This document shows positions 1 through 8,837 of a stretch of 35,800 bases of DNA, piece by piece. How positions within the stretch are numbered: position 1 is the stretch's first letter; every line of letters begins with the position of its first letter. The DNA comes from Lachnospiraceae bacterium UBA7050 (GTDB lineage: Bacteria > Bacillota > Clostridia > Lachnospirales > Lachnospiraceae), in assembly GCA_002493905.1 (NCBI GenBank), contig DLAJ01000025.1, positions 1-35,800 on the forward strand, read 5' to 3'. The notes below the pieces were generated by a model that was not told where the DNA came from, ran no database searches, and saw nothing but the letters and a program-made list of their open reading frames with translations. Made by a program: the position numbers and the translations under genes.

Positions 1-2784
1 GGCGAAAAAATATTCGCCTCCCTTGATGAAGTGGATATTACAGACAAGTTCCAGCCAATACTGGATGCATTACAAGACCTTGATGAACTTGACGGAATCA
101 ACGTTGATTATTCTTCCTATGAAGATTTCGTATCCGTATTAAGCGATACCTCTTCCACTGCTGAAGAAGTACAGGAACAGTTCGACCGCCTTGCAACAAA
201 CATCATTTACACATCGGACTGTACCAGCATGTCTGCTGAGACATTCAACCTGCTTGCGGAATCCCTCTCAGAAATGGGCGTTTCAAACGCTTATGAGGCA
301 TTAAACAGTATTCTTACCTTACAGCAGGCACTTGCAGACGAAGGCGTCAACGTCCAGACAGCCATGAGCGGCGAAATCGAGAAACTCAAAGACCTTACAT
401 TTGCAAGTGACGAGACAGCCGAACGCCTCATGGCATACTATATACAGAAACAGCTTGCACAAAATCCGCTCGGCACATTAGACGATATCTTACAGCTTGA
501 AAGCCTGTGCAATGCCCTCGGCATCACCGGAGAAATGCTTGAAACAGTCACCGCGCTGAAGCTTGCATTTGAAGCAAAAGAAAGCGGCGCACATGCGGCA
601 GGATTAGACGAATCCATCAAAACATATCAGGAAAGACTTACCCGGTTGGCAGCCGGCTACGGAACCTTTTCCTTCGATTTCAACGCGGCAGACACCAAAT
701 CATCCTCCACCTCCGGGTCCGCTTCTTCCGCAAAAGCCGCCGCTGAGACCTTCGACTGGGTCTCGCAGGCAATCGAACATGTAGAAAAAGAAATCGAAGA
801 ACTCGATGACACCGCAAACTCAAGTTACTCCACCTTCTCAGAGAAGAACGAAGCGTTCGCACAGGAAATCAGAAAAGTCAGTGACGAGATCGGTTTACAG
901 CAGCAGGCATATAAAAATTACATACAAAAAGCAGATGCCGTCGGCCTCTCCGACCACTACAGAGACCTCGTCGAAAACGGTGCTTCCGTCATGGAGGACA
1001 TTTCTGACGAAGCACTGAAAAATCAGATCAGCGAATACCAGAAATGGTACGACAAAGCGCAGGAAACACAGAACAAAATCAACAGTCTTTATGAAAAATC
1101 AAAAGATATTCATGTTGCTTCCTATGAAAACTGTGTTCAGGAACTGGATACCCTTCGCGACAACGACTCCATCTCAGAACGCGAATACTTAGACCGGATG
1201 AGTATGCTTTGGGAAACCTATTATGCAGATCAGACAGAATATGCCGTTCAGGCAAAAGAAGCAAAGCTCGAACTGCTCAAAAGAGAAAAAAGCTATCTTG
1301 AATCCGTTGCAGACGCCGCCTCCAATTTACTAAACGGGCAGGCCGAAGAACTGAGAAACAGACAGGAAGCTGAAATAGAGGTACTCGAAGCAAAGAAAAG
1401 GCCTCTTGAAGCGCAGTTGGAGCTGCTGGAAGCACAGGAGGAAAAAGAAGACCGCATCCTTGCACTCCAAAAAGCGCAGTATGAACTGAAACGCGCCGAA
1501 CACCAGCGCGATAAACTGACCTATGTTGACGGACAGATGGTATACCGGGCAGATGAAGCAGGCATCCGTAACGCGAAAGACGCTGTGGACGATGCCGAAT
1601 ACAACATCGTAAAAGGAAACATTCAGGACCGGATTGATGCTTATGACAAAGAAATCGACAAAGTAAAAGAGCGCTACGAAACAGAAATCGCCGGCATCGA
1701 ACGGCTTGAAAACGAGTGGCAGAAGGCACTTGCCCTGAGAGAGAACGTGCTTACTGCCGGTGATTTTGAGAGCATGTTTGGCGGAGGTTCCATTGAAAAA
1801 CTGCTCAGCGGAGATTCCTCCATGATCAGTACATGGAGGCAGGCTTATTTGGAAGCCTTGGGCGGTATTGACTTAACAGCTAACGGTACAATTGGCGAGA
1901 TGACTGCCAGATATGCAGAACTGGTCGGTCTGGATTTAAGCAGTATTACCGAACAGACCATGACAGTTGCATCCCAGTTCCATGCCATCCATGACGCCGT
2001 AGGCCGCTTAAACGCTTCCATCGCTTCAGAGCCAGCCACAGACACCCCGGACAGCACTTCTGCCAAACAGACGCAGAGCAGCGAAGATTCCCTGTCACTG
2101 AGCGGCGCGCTCCAAAACACCTATGACATTGCTTCCGAAGTATTACCCGAAGAAGCGGAGATGTTACATACCATTGCCGAAGCTGCCAACACTGCCGCCG
2201 CTGCCATTCATGAATTAAAAACAGCGATCGCGTCACTGAGCGCACTCCCCTTAAGCCCGGACAGCCTTACCATTTCAGGAAATGCCTATGCATCCGGTAC
2301 CAGACGCGCCCAAAAGGGACTTGCCGTTATCGGCGAAGAAAAACCCGAAATGATCATTACAAACGGTCAAAAAGCATTCCTCGCAAAGCAGCCTACCCTC
2401 CTTCGCATGGAGGGCGGCGAAACAGTATATAACGGGGAAGAAACAGAGAGAATGCTGAAAGCACGAGGGTTTCAGCCGGTTACGCCGGAAAAATTCCCTC
2501 TACTAAAATCATTCGCCTCCTACCGCCCTTCTGAGATCAGACAGCGCTTTGTTCCTCAGATGATCAGCCCTGCCAATACAGCCGCCGCATCCGCAATCCA
2601 GAATGCAGGGCGCGCCGTAAACAACTCTTTCAACAATGGAACCTCGTTTACAACGGGCGACGTTCACATCCACTGCCCCGGTATTACCAAGGACGAAGTT
2701 GCAAAGCAGATCGGAACAGAACTGACGAACGTATTCAGCGGCATGAGCTTAAACGCCTACCAACGCGTCAATATCACCCGATAA
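1..2784 (+). CDS. Phage tail tape-measure protein, C-terminal part
   Basis: The frame is open to the left edge, so this is the C-terminal 927 or so residues of a longer protein; the GTG at base 31 is probably not the start. Tape-measure proteins fix tail length and pass through the tail tube during DNA ejection. Long charged helical, coiled-coil stretches occupy roughly residues 230-580 counted from base 31, followed by a Ser/Ala-rich region. The C-terminal part has the segment EKPEMIITNGQKAFLA and a nearby GGETVYNG, a pattern common at the end of tape-measure proteins of clostridial phages. A Gly/Asn-rich tail with VHIHCPGITKDEVAKQ follows. It is first in a + strand tail operon. The assignment rests on length, coiled coil, C-terminal motif and gene order; there is no catalytic motif to check. 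Confidence 0.85.
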   Translation, partial: GEKIFASLDEVDITDKFQPILDALQDLDELDGINVDYSSYEDFVSVLSDTSSTAEEVQEQFDRLATNIIYTSDCTSMSAETFNLLAESLSEMGVSNAYEALNSILTLQQALADEGVNVQTAMSGEIEKLKDLTFASDETAERLMAYYIQKQLAQNPLGTLDDILQLESLCNALGITGEMLETVTALKLAFEAKESGAHAAGLDESIKTYQERLTRLAAGYGTFSFDFNAADTKSSSTSGSASSAKAAAETFDWVSQAIEHVEKEIEELDDTANSSYSTFSEKNEAFAQEIRKVSDEIGLQQQAYKNYIQKADAVGLSDHYRDLVENGASVMEDISDEALKNQISEYQKWYDKAQETQNKINSLYEKSKDIHVASYENCVQELDTLRDNDSISEREYLDRMSMLWETYYADQTEYAVQAKEAKLELLKREKSYLESVADAASNLLNGQAEELRNRQEAEIEVLEAKKRPLEAQLELLEAQEEKEDRILALQKAQYELKRAEHQRDKLTYVDGQMVYRADEAGIRNAKDAVDDAEYNIVKGNIQDRIDAYDKEIDKVKERYETEIAGIERLENEWQKALALRENVLTAGDFESMFGGGSIEKLLSGDSSMISTWRQAYLEALGGIDLTANGTIGEMTARYAELVGLDLSSITEQTMTVASQFHAIHDAVGRLNASIASEPATDTPDSTSAKQTQSSEDSLSLSGALQNTYDIASEVLPEEAEMLHTIAEAANTAAAAIHELKTAIASLSALPLSPDSLTISGNAYASGTRRAQKGLAVIGEEKPEMIITNGQKAFLAKQPTLLRMEGGETVYNGEETERMLKARGFQPVTPEKFPLLKSFASYRPSEIRQRFVPQMISPANTAAASAIQNAGRAVNNSFNNGTSFTTGDVHIHCPGITKDEVAKQIGTELTNVFSGMSLNAYQRVNITR

Positions 2785-2811
2785 CCGGAGTCGGAAGACC
2801 CGCCATTTAGC

Positions 2812-2846
2812 ATCCTCCCTCACCCACAACACGAGTGAGGGAGGAT
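2812..2846. terminator. Perfect 12-bp hairpin between tape-measure and fibre genes
   Basis: ATCCTCCCTCAC (2812-2823) is the exact reverse complement of GTGAGGGAGGAT (2835-2846), with an 11-base loop. It lies 28 bases after the tape-measure stop and 39 bases before the next start. No U-run follows it, so it is not a classical intrinsic terminator. It may be an attenuator, an RNase processing site or an mRNA-stabilising element separating tape-measure from fibre transcripts. The structure is seen directly; its role is inferred. Confidence 0.5.
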
Positions 2847-2885
2847 CATAATACCCTATTTCTATCATACAAAGGAGGAACACCA

Positions 2886-3566
2886 ATGGAACAGGAATAT
2901 CAGCCAAAACCAATTGACAAAGAATATCTGGAGTCCTCGCTCAAGGACTTCGATTCCGAGGTATTAAGGAAAAGATACCTGCAATCGGACGACGAGCGGC
3001 TCGATGCGCCGGTATTTACAGAGGCGCCTGACAGAACCGCCATTGAAAGCGGCGAAACACTGCCAACACTATTCGGAAAAATCAAAAAGTGGCTTTCTGA
3101 TCTGAAAACAGTCGCATTTACCGGAAACTATGATGACTTAACCAATAAACCCGATGCCCCTAATCTTTCTGCATCCACTACCCTGCCTATGGCGCCCGGC
3201 GTTGCCGCTGCCGGAACAGAAACAGGCTTTGCCCGCGGCGATCACGTACATCCGCTCCAGACCTCTGTTTCCGGGAACGCAGGCACAGCAACAAAGCTGC
3301 AGACTGCACGCACAATCAACGGTGTCGCGTTCGACGGCAGTGAGGATATTACGGTGTCGACCGGAACAACCCTGACGGCGGTGCTCGCCGCGGGAGAGAC
3401 AACGCTGACGTTTACAGATGCCGCGATTACAGGCGACAGCATCATCGACATCTATACCACAATATTTGGCGTAAGTCCCTCTGCGATGGAGCAGAACGAA
3501 AACACGCTGACACTGACATTCGATGCGCAGACGAAGGCTGTCGGAGTGAAAGTGCGGGTGCTCTGA
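2886..3566 (+). CDS. Phage tail fibre-like protein with shared C-terminal beta domain
   Basis: 226 residues. ATG 2886 is chosen because AAAGGAGG sits just before it; an upstream in-frame GTG at 2835 lies inside the hairpin and has no such signal. The middle carries the fibre-type segments YDDLTNKP and GDHVHPL and then FDGSEDITV, which recur in phage fibre and collar proteins. The last 65 or so residues form a beta-rich domain (LTAVLAAGETTLTFTDA onward) that also occurs at the C-terminus of the gene at 10201. It is the first gene after the tape measure and probably contributes to the host-contacting tip. It has no enzymatic motif. The family is inferred from the short motifs and from context. 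Confidence 0.65.
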   Translation: MEQEYQPKPIDKEYLESSLKDFDSEVLRKRYLQSDDERLDAPVFTEAPDRTAIESGETLPTLFGKIKKWLSDLKTVAFTGNYDDLTNKPDAPNLSASTTLPMAPGVAAAGTETGFARGDHVHPLQTSVSGNAGTATKLQTARTINGVAFDGSEDITVSTGTTLTAVLAAGETTLTFTDAAITGDSIIDIYTTIFGVSPSAMEQNENTLTLTFDAQTKAVGVKVRVL

Positions 3567-3567
3567 T

Positions 3568-3852
3568 ATGGCATATTTCAGGAATAATACAGTGAAAAAG
3601 AATTATACAAAAGTAAGCACATTTAATGCATCGGCATCCGGAAACACAATATCTATACCAAGCAGTGTTGGGATATCCAAAATAAATGGATGTGCCATCG
3701 TAAGCTGCCACATTGTATTTGACTCTGAAAAAACGCTTGTGCAAACATTTCCCGGTGCATCATTAAGCGGCAACACGATACAAATCCGTGGAGGCGGACC
3801 ATCAACTATTAAAAATGTTGATGGCACTTTTTTAGTATGGGGAGACAAATAG
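3568..3852 (+). CDS. Small phage tail-cassette protein, MAYFR-type N-terminus
   Basis: 94 residues, beginning one base after the stop of the preceding gene, so translation is probably coupled (the local ribosome binding site is weak). The protein is Ser/Thr/Asn/Ile-rich with alternating hydrophobic residues, suggesting an all-beta fold, and has no signal peptide or membrane segment. It begins MAYFRNN, sharing the M-x-[YF]-F-R start with the genes at 3870, 4242 and 8838. I do not recognise a named family. Position in the fibre cassette suggests a virion decoration or tip component. Base composition is more AT-rich than in the tape-measure gene. Confidence 0.6.
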   Translation: MAYFRNNTVKKNYTKVSTFNASASGNTISIPSSVGISKINGCAIVSCHIVFDSEKTLVQTFPGASLSGNTIQIRGGGPSTIKNVDGTFLVWGDK

Positions 3853-3869
3853 AAAGGAGCGATGGATAA

Positions 3870-4205
3870 ATGGCATACTTCAGACCTTATTCAGTGTGTA
3901 AAGGGGTAAACGTAGAAAGAATCGGGAATTCTGTTTCCAATAATAATACGACATACACTTTCCCAAAAGGCACTGTTGCTGCTGTATTTCTATGTGCAAC
4001 AGGAGAATTGGGTTCTGTTAAGATGGACGTATCAAAGGCAGACACGCTTGCAAAAAATGAGGGTACATATAATGATGGCGTAAGACCGAAGTTATATTTT
4101 AGAGAAATGATATTTAGAGCAACAGCAACAGCGACAGTAAGTATAACTGGCACGCAAGCTATGGGTATATACCATTATGGAGCTTATAAGATTGCAGACG
4201 CTTAA
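3870..4205 (+). CDS. Small phage tail-cassette protein, MAYFR-type N-terminus
   Basis: 111 residues, preceded by AGAAAGGAGCGATGG and starting at ATG 3870, 17 bases after the previous gene. It begins MAYFRPYSVCKG and then becomes a Thr/Ala/Val-rich, probably beta-structured protein with no recognisable enzyme motif. It is the second of three consecutive small genes with the same N-terminal pentapeptide pattern but otherwise unlike sequences. The function is unknown; a structural role in the tail tip is inferred from position only. The region is AT-rich relative to flanking tail genes. Confidence 0.6.
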   Translation: MAYFRPYSVCKGVNVERIGNSVSNNNTTYTFPKGTVAAVFLCATGELGSVKMDVSKADTLAKNEGTYNDGVRPKLYFREMIFRATATATVSITGTQAMGIYHYGAYKIADA

Positions 4206-4241
4206 CTATTGTTTTGCACACACAATAAAGGAGGCTTAATC

Positions 4242-4580
4242 ATGTCATATTTTAGGTGCAGTTCTGTTGGTGGAATGGAATTGCCTGATCAAATATTGAT
4301 TGATGGGAGCGCATCTTCCGGTGGAATTGATGGAAGCGGAAATGTTAAATCAGGTAACGGATCAGTTACAATCCCCACAATGGGATACAGATATGCAGAT
4401 ATAGATGCATCCAGCAGCAGCGTTGGTACTGGTAATAATATAGATATTTCCAATTATGCGACTATAACAGTAAGCAGGAGTTATGCTGTCAACGTATACC
4501 ACCATCAAAATCCGGACGGCAGCTGGGGCAGCTATTACGGTGGAGGCAGCGGATCATATTCCGTTGTACTCCATAATTAA
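4242..4580 (+). CDS. Small Gly/Ser-rich phage tail-cassette protein, MSYFR-type N-terminus
   Basis: 112 residues. ATG 4242 is chosen over the ATG at 4209 because AAAGGAGG lies at 4228-4235, with spacing that fits 4242. It starts MSYFRCSSVGGMELP, closest among its neighbours to the 8838 gene (MPFFRCSGATMAQL). Short Gly/Ser/Asn-rich repeats (SGGIDGSGN, GSYYGGGSGSYS) suggest an extended beta or collagen-like surface. There is no family name I can give. It probably belongs to the variable tail-tip cassette. No diversity-generating template or reverse transcriptase is visible nearby. Confidence 0.6.
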   Translation: MSYFRCSSVGGMELPDQILIDGSASSGGIDGSGNVKSGNGSVTIPTMGYRYADIDASSSSVGTGNNIDISNYATITVSRSYAVNVYHHQNPDGSWGSYYGGGSGSYSVVLHN

Positions 4581-4615
4581 GCGTATAACACAACAAAAAA
4601 CAGGAGGTGATCCCC

Positions 4616-4867
4616 ATTACAGTTCAAAGTGAATTAATAAAAACAATCGAAACGATGCTCCAGAAAAAAACCTTAATCCTGTCCCATAGCCGTGACGCCG
4701 CTTCTGTTGTCACCGGCATCAACAAAGACAAATACGAAGTGGAAATAGACGGGACCGCATTCTGGGTGAAGAACGGCATTGACATATCCCTGCACATCGG
4801 GGACTCTGTCTGGGTACATATCCCAAATGGAAACAAAAACGAAATGTTCATCATGGCAAGAAAATAA
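4616..4867 (+). CDS. Small phage protein with probable ATT start codon
   Basis: 83 residues if started at ATT 4616. The only upstream in-frame start-like codon, GTG 4607, overlaps the ribosome binding site AGGAGGTGATCC (4602-4613), which is a 12-base complement of the 16S rRNA 3' end; the next ATG would remove 16 residues of a continuous helix. ATT lies 8 bases after AGGAGG. The protein opens with an amphipathic helix (SELIKTIETMLQKK) followed by a small beta domain (KYEVEIDGTAFWVKNG, GDSVWVHIPNGNKNEM) that looks OB-like. I do not recognise a family. It sits between decoration genes and the larger baseplate-type genes and ends 23 bases before the next start. Confidence 0.6.
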   Translation: MTVQSELIKTIETMLQKKTLILSHSRDAASVVTGINKDKYEVEIDGTAFWVKNGIDISLHIGDSVWVHIPNGNKNEMFIMARK

Positions 4868-4890
4868 ACAGAGGACGGTGATAATGAAAC

Positions 4891-5961
4891 ATGCCAAAAC
4901 CACAAATCAATAAAATACCCCCTTTTGACGCCTGCCTCGGCGCAGTCGTCTCCATATCCTACGTGGGACACCTGCCGCATGCGAACCGGATCATCATCTA
5001 TGATGCGGCAAGCATGACCGTCGTTTATGATGAAACCAAAGACGGACTTGCATTGGAGCATACCATCCCGCCTGACATTCTCACAAACGGAACAAAATAT
5101 GCCATTCAGGGACAGGTCTTCGACTCCTTTCACAATGCGGGACCACTGTCCGACAAAGTATATTTTTACTGTCTCGCCGCGCCATCCTTCTATTTTAAGG
5201 ACATCAGTGACGGCTCTACTTTCCACAGCGCTTCCATATACGCTTCCCTGATCTACGAGCAGGAAAACGGAGAAGCTATAGACGAATTTCGTTTTTATTT
5301 ATATGACGACCTCAAAAACCTACTGATGGAAAGCGAAACGTTCTTTACGACGGAAAACGCGAATTATGCCTACCGCGGACTGACCGACGACAGATTTTAT
5401 TATCTGCGCGCCGCAGGCTCCACGGTAAACGGGATTCCGCTTGACACCGGCTATCTCAAAATTTTTATCAATTATGAAAACCCGAAAGACTATAAGCTCA
5501 TCGACGCACAATGCAATGAGGAAAATTCCGTCGTTACCTATCAGACAAACTTTGTGGTGATCAACCCGTCCGATACGGAAACAGCTTACGAATACAAAGA
5601 CGGATTCATCAACCTGATTGATCAGACCTTAGTTTATGACAAGGATTTTACGGTCACAGGAAACTTCACGCTTTCCATTCGCGGAAAAGATATGTGCCGA
5701 AACGCCGTCGTTCTGACATGTGCAAACAACCTCACCTCTCTCTCGCTTTCCTCCTACATCTACGATGACGGCGGGATGCGGTATAAGCTTGCGGTCTCAA
5801 ACGGGCTCTGCAATTACATTTTATATTCTGAAGCACTTTTTCCAAAAAAAGAAGACATCATCACCATTCATATCCGAAGAATCCATGAGGTCTATCAAAT
5901 GACCTGCTTTGTCGAAAAACAACTTGTGGGGGAGGTGAACAGCCATGATCTTTCTCAGTAA
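4891..5961 (+). CDS. Phage tail-tip/baseplate-type protein
   Basis: 356 residues, probably all-beta. Segments such as ANRIIIYDAASMTVVYDET and NGTKYAIQGQVFDS resemble fibronectin III-like strands, so one or more Ig-like domains are likely in the first 200 residues, with a lectin-like or jelly-roll half after about residue 230. GAGGACGGTGAT stands upstream; the ATG at 4884 is out of frame and gives only a nine-codon peptide, so ATG 4891 is used. The 3' end overlaps the next gene by 17 bases, showing translational coupling. No named family is assigned. Its position between the fibre cassette and the larger baseplate-type gene suggests a structural tip protein. Confidence 0.6.
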   Translation: MPKPQINKIPPFDACLGAVVSISYVGHLPHANRIIIYDAASMTVVYDETKDGLALEHTIPPDILTNGTKYAIQGQVFDSFHNAGPLSDKVYFYCLAAPSFYFKDISDGSTFHSASIYASLIYEQENGEAIDEFRFYLYDDLKNLLMESETFFTTENANYAYRGLTDDRFYYLRAAGSTVNGIPLDTGYLKIFINYENPKDYKLIDAQCNEENSVVTYQTNFVVINPSDTETAYEYKDGFINLIDQTLVYDKDFTVTGNFTLSIRGKDMCRNAVVLTCANNLTSLSLSSYIYDDGGMRYKLAVSNGLCNYILYSEALFPKKEDIITIHIRRIHEVYQMTCFVEKQLVGEVNSHDLSQ

Positions 5962-6898
5962 AGACATGTTCTGCGCCGATGTGATGTCCGTTCCATGCAC
6001 GCCTACTGATGTTGACAATATCACCACCGTCACATTATCGGATGGATGGTACGACGATCTTAGAGTCACCCGGAATGTAACAGAAACACTCTCTTCCGAA
6101 ATAAATCCCTACTGGGACTGGGACACGATCCTGCACGCAAAATTCAACGGAAATACCTCCGCGGGAAATGTGGACTGGAATTATAGAGAAGTATCCCATC
6201 TGCTCATCAAACGTAAAAATACCGATGAGTTCCAGTGGATTACGCTCGATGTGAGAAAAGTGGCGGAACTGAAAGACTTCAACCTGAAAAATATCGACCT
6301 GACTGCCGTTCCGGGCTGCGAATATCAATATGCCGCCGTCCCGATTATTCAGGGCATGGAAGGCTTTTATTTTCAGGACAGCGTATCCGTCCATTCCCAC
6401 AGCCTGATGATCGCCGACCGGGATGAGGTATGGTGTACGAACATTACAGACAACTTTTTGGACAACACTTCCGTTGTCCCGAACAGCCTGATCACAACAA
6501 TGTACGACAGGTATCCAACCGTTGTCAGCAACAGCGCCGCCAACTATGAGGAGATCACCGTAAACGCACAGTTCTTCCCGACAGACGGCGGCACCTGCAC
6601 CATTGATCTCTATGATGATAAAAAGCGCATTACATACAACCAAAAAGCAAAGCTGTTTCTAAGAAACGGAAAACCCAAAATCTTAAAGAGCATGGACGGC
6701 AGCGTTTATCTGGTTTATATTCACCAGCCGCCGAGTGATACGGCAGCGGATAACTATCAGAACCGGAAGCTTTCGTTCGGCGCTGTAGAAATCGGTGACA
6801 TCCACAGCGAAGAAGACTTATGGGAAGCCGGGCTGATTTCGGAGACCGTAACCGAAGAGTGGTGGAACCGTAGCAGCAGTATGTTACAGCACCCATAA
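5945..6898 (+). CDS. Phage tail-tip/baseplate-type protein
   Basis: 317 residues starting at ATG 5945 behind GGGGGAGGTGAACAGCC, overlapping the previous gene. It is mostly beta, with Trp/Tyr-rich segments (SDGWYDDLRV, NPYWDWDTI, SAGNVDWNY) and central strands (VSHLLIKRKNTDEFQWITL) typical of distal tail or hub proteins. The C-terminal 40 residues are acidic and helical. No catalytic motif is visible. Together with the following gene it probably builds the hub-to-tip transition, but this is inferred from order and size only. It is followed by 121 bases with short direct repeats before the next likely start. Confidence 0.55.
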   Translation: MIFLSKDMFCADVMSVPCTPTDVDNITTVTLSDGWYDDLRVTRNVTETLSSEINPYWDWDTILHAKFNGNTSAGNVDWNYREVSHLLIKRKNTDEFQWITLDVRKVAELKDFNLKNIDLTAVPGCEYQYAAVPIIQGMEGFYFQDSVSVHSHSLMIADRDEVWCTNITDNFLDNTSVVPNSLITTMYDRYPTVVSNSAANYEEITVNAQFFPTDGGTCTIDLYDDKKRITYNQKAKLFLRNGKPKILKSMDGSVYLVYIHQPPSDTAADNYQNRKLSFGAVEIGDIHSEEDLWEAGLISETVTEEWWNRSSSMLQHP

Positions 6899-6907
6899 CA
6901 ACAGAAG

Positions 6908-6981
6908 ATCAAAGAATCAATAACAACAGAAGATGATAGGATCAGCGACAGCATGTAATCAAAGAATCAATAACGGCAGAA
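6908..6981 (+). repeat. Two-copy 24-base direct repeat between tail genes
   Basis: ATCAAAGAATCAATAAC-AACAGAA occurs at 6908-6931 and again at 6958-6981 with two differences (AAC to GGC), exactly 50 bases apart; a partial copy (ATAACAACAGAAGAT) begins at 6895. The repeats lie between the stop at 6898 and the likely start of the next gene. If the next gene were started at ATG 6933, the second copy would be coding; the missing ribosome binding site at 6933 argues against that. Confidence 0.7.
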
Positions 6982-7019
6982 AATCAAAGAAAACCAATAC
7001 GAAAAAGGCGGTGATCAAA

Positions 7020-8717
7020 ATTCAGCAAATCCATACAAGAGACCGGAAGCTGATTCAGCAGCGACCCTTCTCTATCAGAGTAAAAATTGATGTTTATGAT
7101 GAAAAAACAAATACGCATTTAGAACAGCTGGAAGGCGGCATTGTAAACGCCGCCTTTTCCATTTCCGCAGAAAGCGACGTCAGACGTACTGCCAGTCTCA
7201 CCGTAACACCCCTCAAAAACAGGCGCCTAAGACTGGAAAAAGATTCCATCATCTGGATGGACCGGATCATCCGGCCCGCAATCGGCATTTACGATCATCA
7301 CTATGAAAAATGGCACTGGTACCCGCAGGGCGTTTATGTCTTTACGGATTACGGTGCCTCCTATGATGCCGAAGCAAATACGCTTTCCCTTTCTTTAAGC
7401 GATCTGTGGTCCAGCCTTGACGGAAGCCGCAGCGGACAGATTGGCGGCGCGTCCTCCATCTCCTTCCCCGCCTATGAGGAAGACCCCGATACCGGAGAAA
7501 TTGTCACCTGCCACACAATCCGGGACGCCATTCATACCACCCTTACACAGCTCGGCGGATTGGAAGAATCCCAAATACAATTAGACGACATTGGCGAGCT
7601 GAAAGGGATGCCGCAATATAACCCCGACTATCTGCGCTATCGTGAAGAATCAAAGATCATCCTCAAGGACGGAAGCGCCGTGCCTCTGTGGAATACGCTT
7701 CCTTATGATCAGGAATTCGGCGCCGGAAGCACAATCGCCTCCATCCTGACAACACTCCGCGACCTATATCCGAATTATGAAATGTATTTTGACGAATGCG
7801 GAAATTTTGTCTGCCGGATGATTCCTTCCTGCCGCGATGATGCTATTCTGTTTGACAATGCTTTTTTTGACCGCATCTATCTCTCAGAAAATACTTCTGT
7901 CGATATAACAGGCGTCAGAAATGTCTGCGAGGTTTGGGGAAAAACCATGGAAGCCGATTTTTATACAGAAAATTGCACCTATTCTGACAGCAGCTATTCC
8001 TGCCATGTGGAGGCTTACCCGGCATCCCACCGCAGCGGAACAAATATCGCGGTCAAAATTCCCGCTGCAAATCCCGCGGCAGCGTCACTCAATATAAACG
8101 GAACCGGAAATCTTCCTATTTTCGATGAGAATACGGAAAGTCCTGTCAGTGCTGACGCGATGGAACCCGGGCAGGTTTATGTATTCCAGATCAAAAAGAA
8201 ATATCCGGAAGGCAGCACGGTTACGCGCGCCTATCTGCTGGGACAGTTTCAGCCCCATGCCGTCGATCTTTTGACAAACGGAACCGGCTTTGCCGAAGGC
8301 AGCGCCGCACATACGGATACGCCCGCCGAAACATATTCAAAAGACTATTTCAGAAAAATATACAACTGCAATACCATCCATGCTACGGTCATTCCCGACA
8401 GTCCGTTTTGCATTGAAGAATTGGGACTTCTTTTGGATGTCAAAACCGGCGGCGAATACGAAAATATTACATCCGACTCCCTTGCCCTTGCAAGAGCGGA
8501 ATACGAGAACTGGAAAAGCAGCCGGCTGACCGATTCCATCAGCATTACCACCAAGCTCTGTCCGTTTGCCGACGTAAACTGCAAAGTATCGTACCGCCGT
8601 AAGGACATCGGGGAAATCAACCAGTATATTGTCAAAAGCATTTCCCATGATCCGGCAGGAGGAACCACCTCATGGACACTCATGCGATTCCATCCGCTCT
8701 CTATGCCAAACCTGTAA
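7020..8717 (+). CDS. Phage baseplate/hub-like protein (DUF5048-like), probable ATT start
   Basis: 565 residues from ATT 7020. AAAGGCGGTGATC (7005-7017) is a long near-match to the anti-16S sequence and would overlap a GTG start at 7011; the ATG at 6933 lacks a binding site. The first 150 residues (FSIRVKIDVYDEK, then SISAESDVRRTASLTVTP) resemble the N-terminal part of tail proteins that I associate with DUF5048, which build a hub-type beta domain. The segment KWHWYPQGVYVFTDYGAS and the later GAGSTIASILTTLRDLYPNY fit that family. Residues 300-565 continue as a beta-rich domain. It probably forms the tail-tip hub or its adaptor. The family name comes from memory of the pattern and was not confirmed by a search. 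Confidence 0.6.
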   Translation: MQQIHTRDRKLIQQRPFSIRVKIDVYDEKTNTHLEQLEGGIVNAAFSISAESDVRRTASLTVTPLKNRRLRLEKDSIIWMDRIIRPAIGIYDHHYEKWHWYPQGVYVFTDYGASYDAEANTLSLSLSDLWSSLDGSRSGQIGGASSISFPAYEEDPDTGEIVTCHTIRDAIHTTLTQLGGLEESQIQLDDIGELKGMPQYNPDYLRYREESKIILKDGSAVPLWNTLPYDQEFGAGSTIASILTTLRDLYPNYEMYFDECGNFVCRMIPSCRDDAILFDNAFFDRIYLSENTSVDITGVRNVCEVWGKTMEADFYTENCTYSDSSYSCHVEAYPASHRSGTNIAVKIPAANPAAASLNINGTGNLPIFDENTESPVSADAMEPGQVYVFQIKKKYPEGSTVTRAYLLGQFQPHAVDLLTNGTGFAEGSAAHTDTPAETYSKDYFRKIYNCNTIHATVIPDSPFCIEELGLLLDVKTGGEYENITSDSLALARAEYENWKSSRLTDSISITTKLCPFADVNCKVSYRRKDIGEINQYIVKSISHDPAGGTTSWTLMRFHPLSMPNL

Positions 8718-8837
8718 ACATGGTAGAATATCTCATTAAAACAATGAAGTCGGATTCCTTGGATTTCAGATTCATTATGAAACAAAGATTGGATACCAGT
8801 AAAATTTTATACCAGATTGGAAAAGGAGGATATGTTT

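Noticed and set aside
1..18. GGCGAA/TTCGCC inverted repeat at the window start
   Set aside because: It lies inside the tape-measure coding sequence; a 6-bp repeat is expected by chance.
3568..4580. Variable tail cassette considered as a diversity-generating retroelement target
   Set aside because: No reverse transcriptase, template repeat or adenine-biased variable repeat pair is visible in the window.
6035..6643. About 200-codon open frame opposite the 5945 tail gene, and a similar one at 4624-5226
   Set aside because: Both are antisense to well supported phage genes with good start sites and have no recognisable domain or ribosome binding site.
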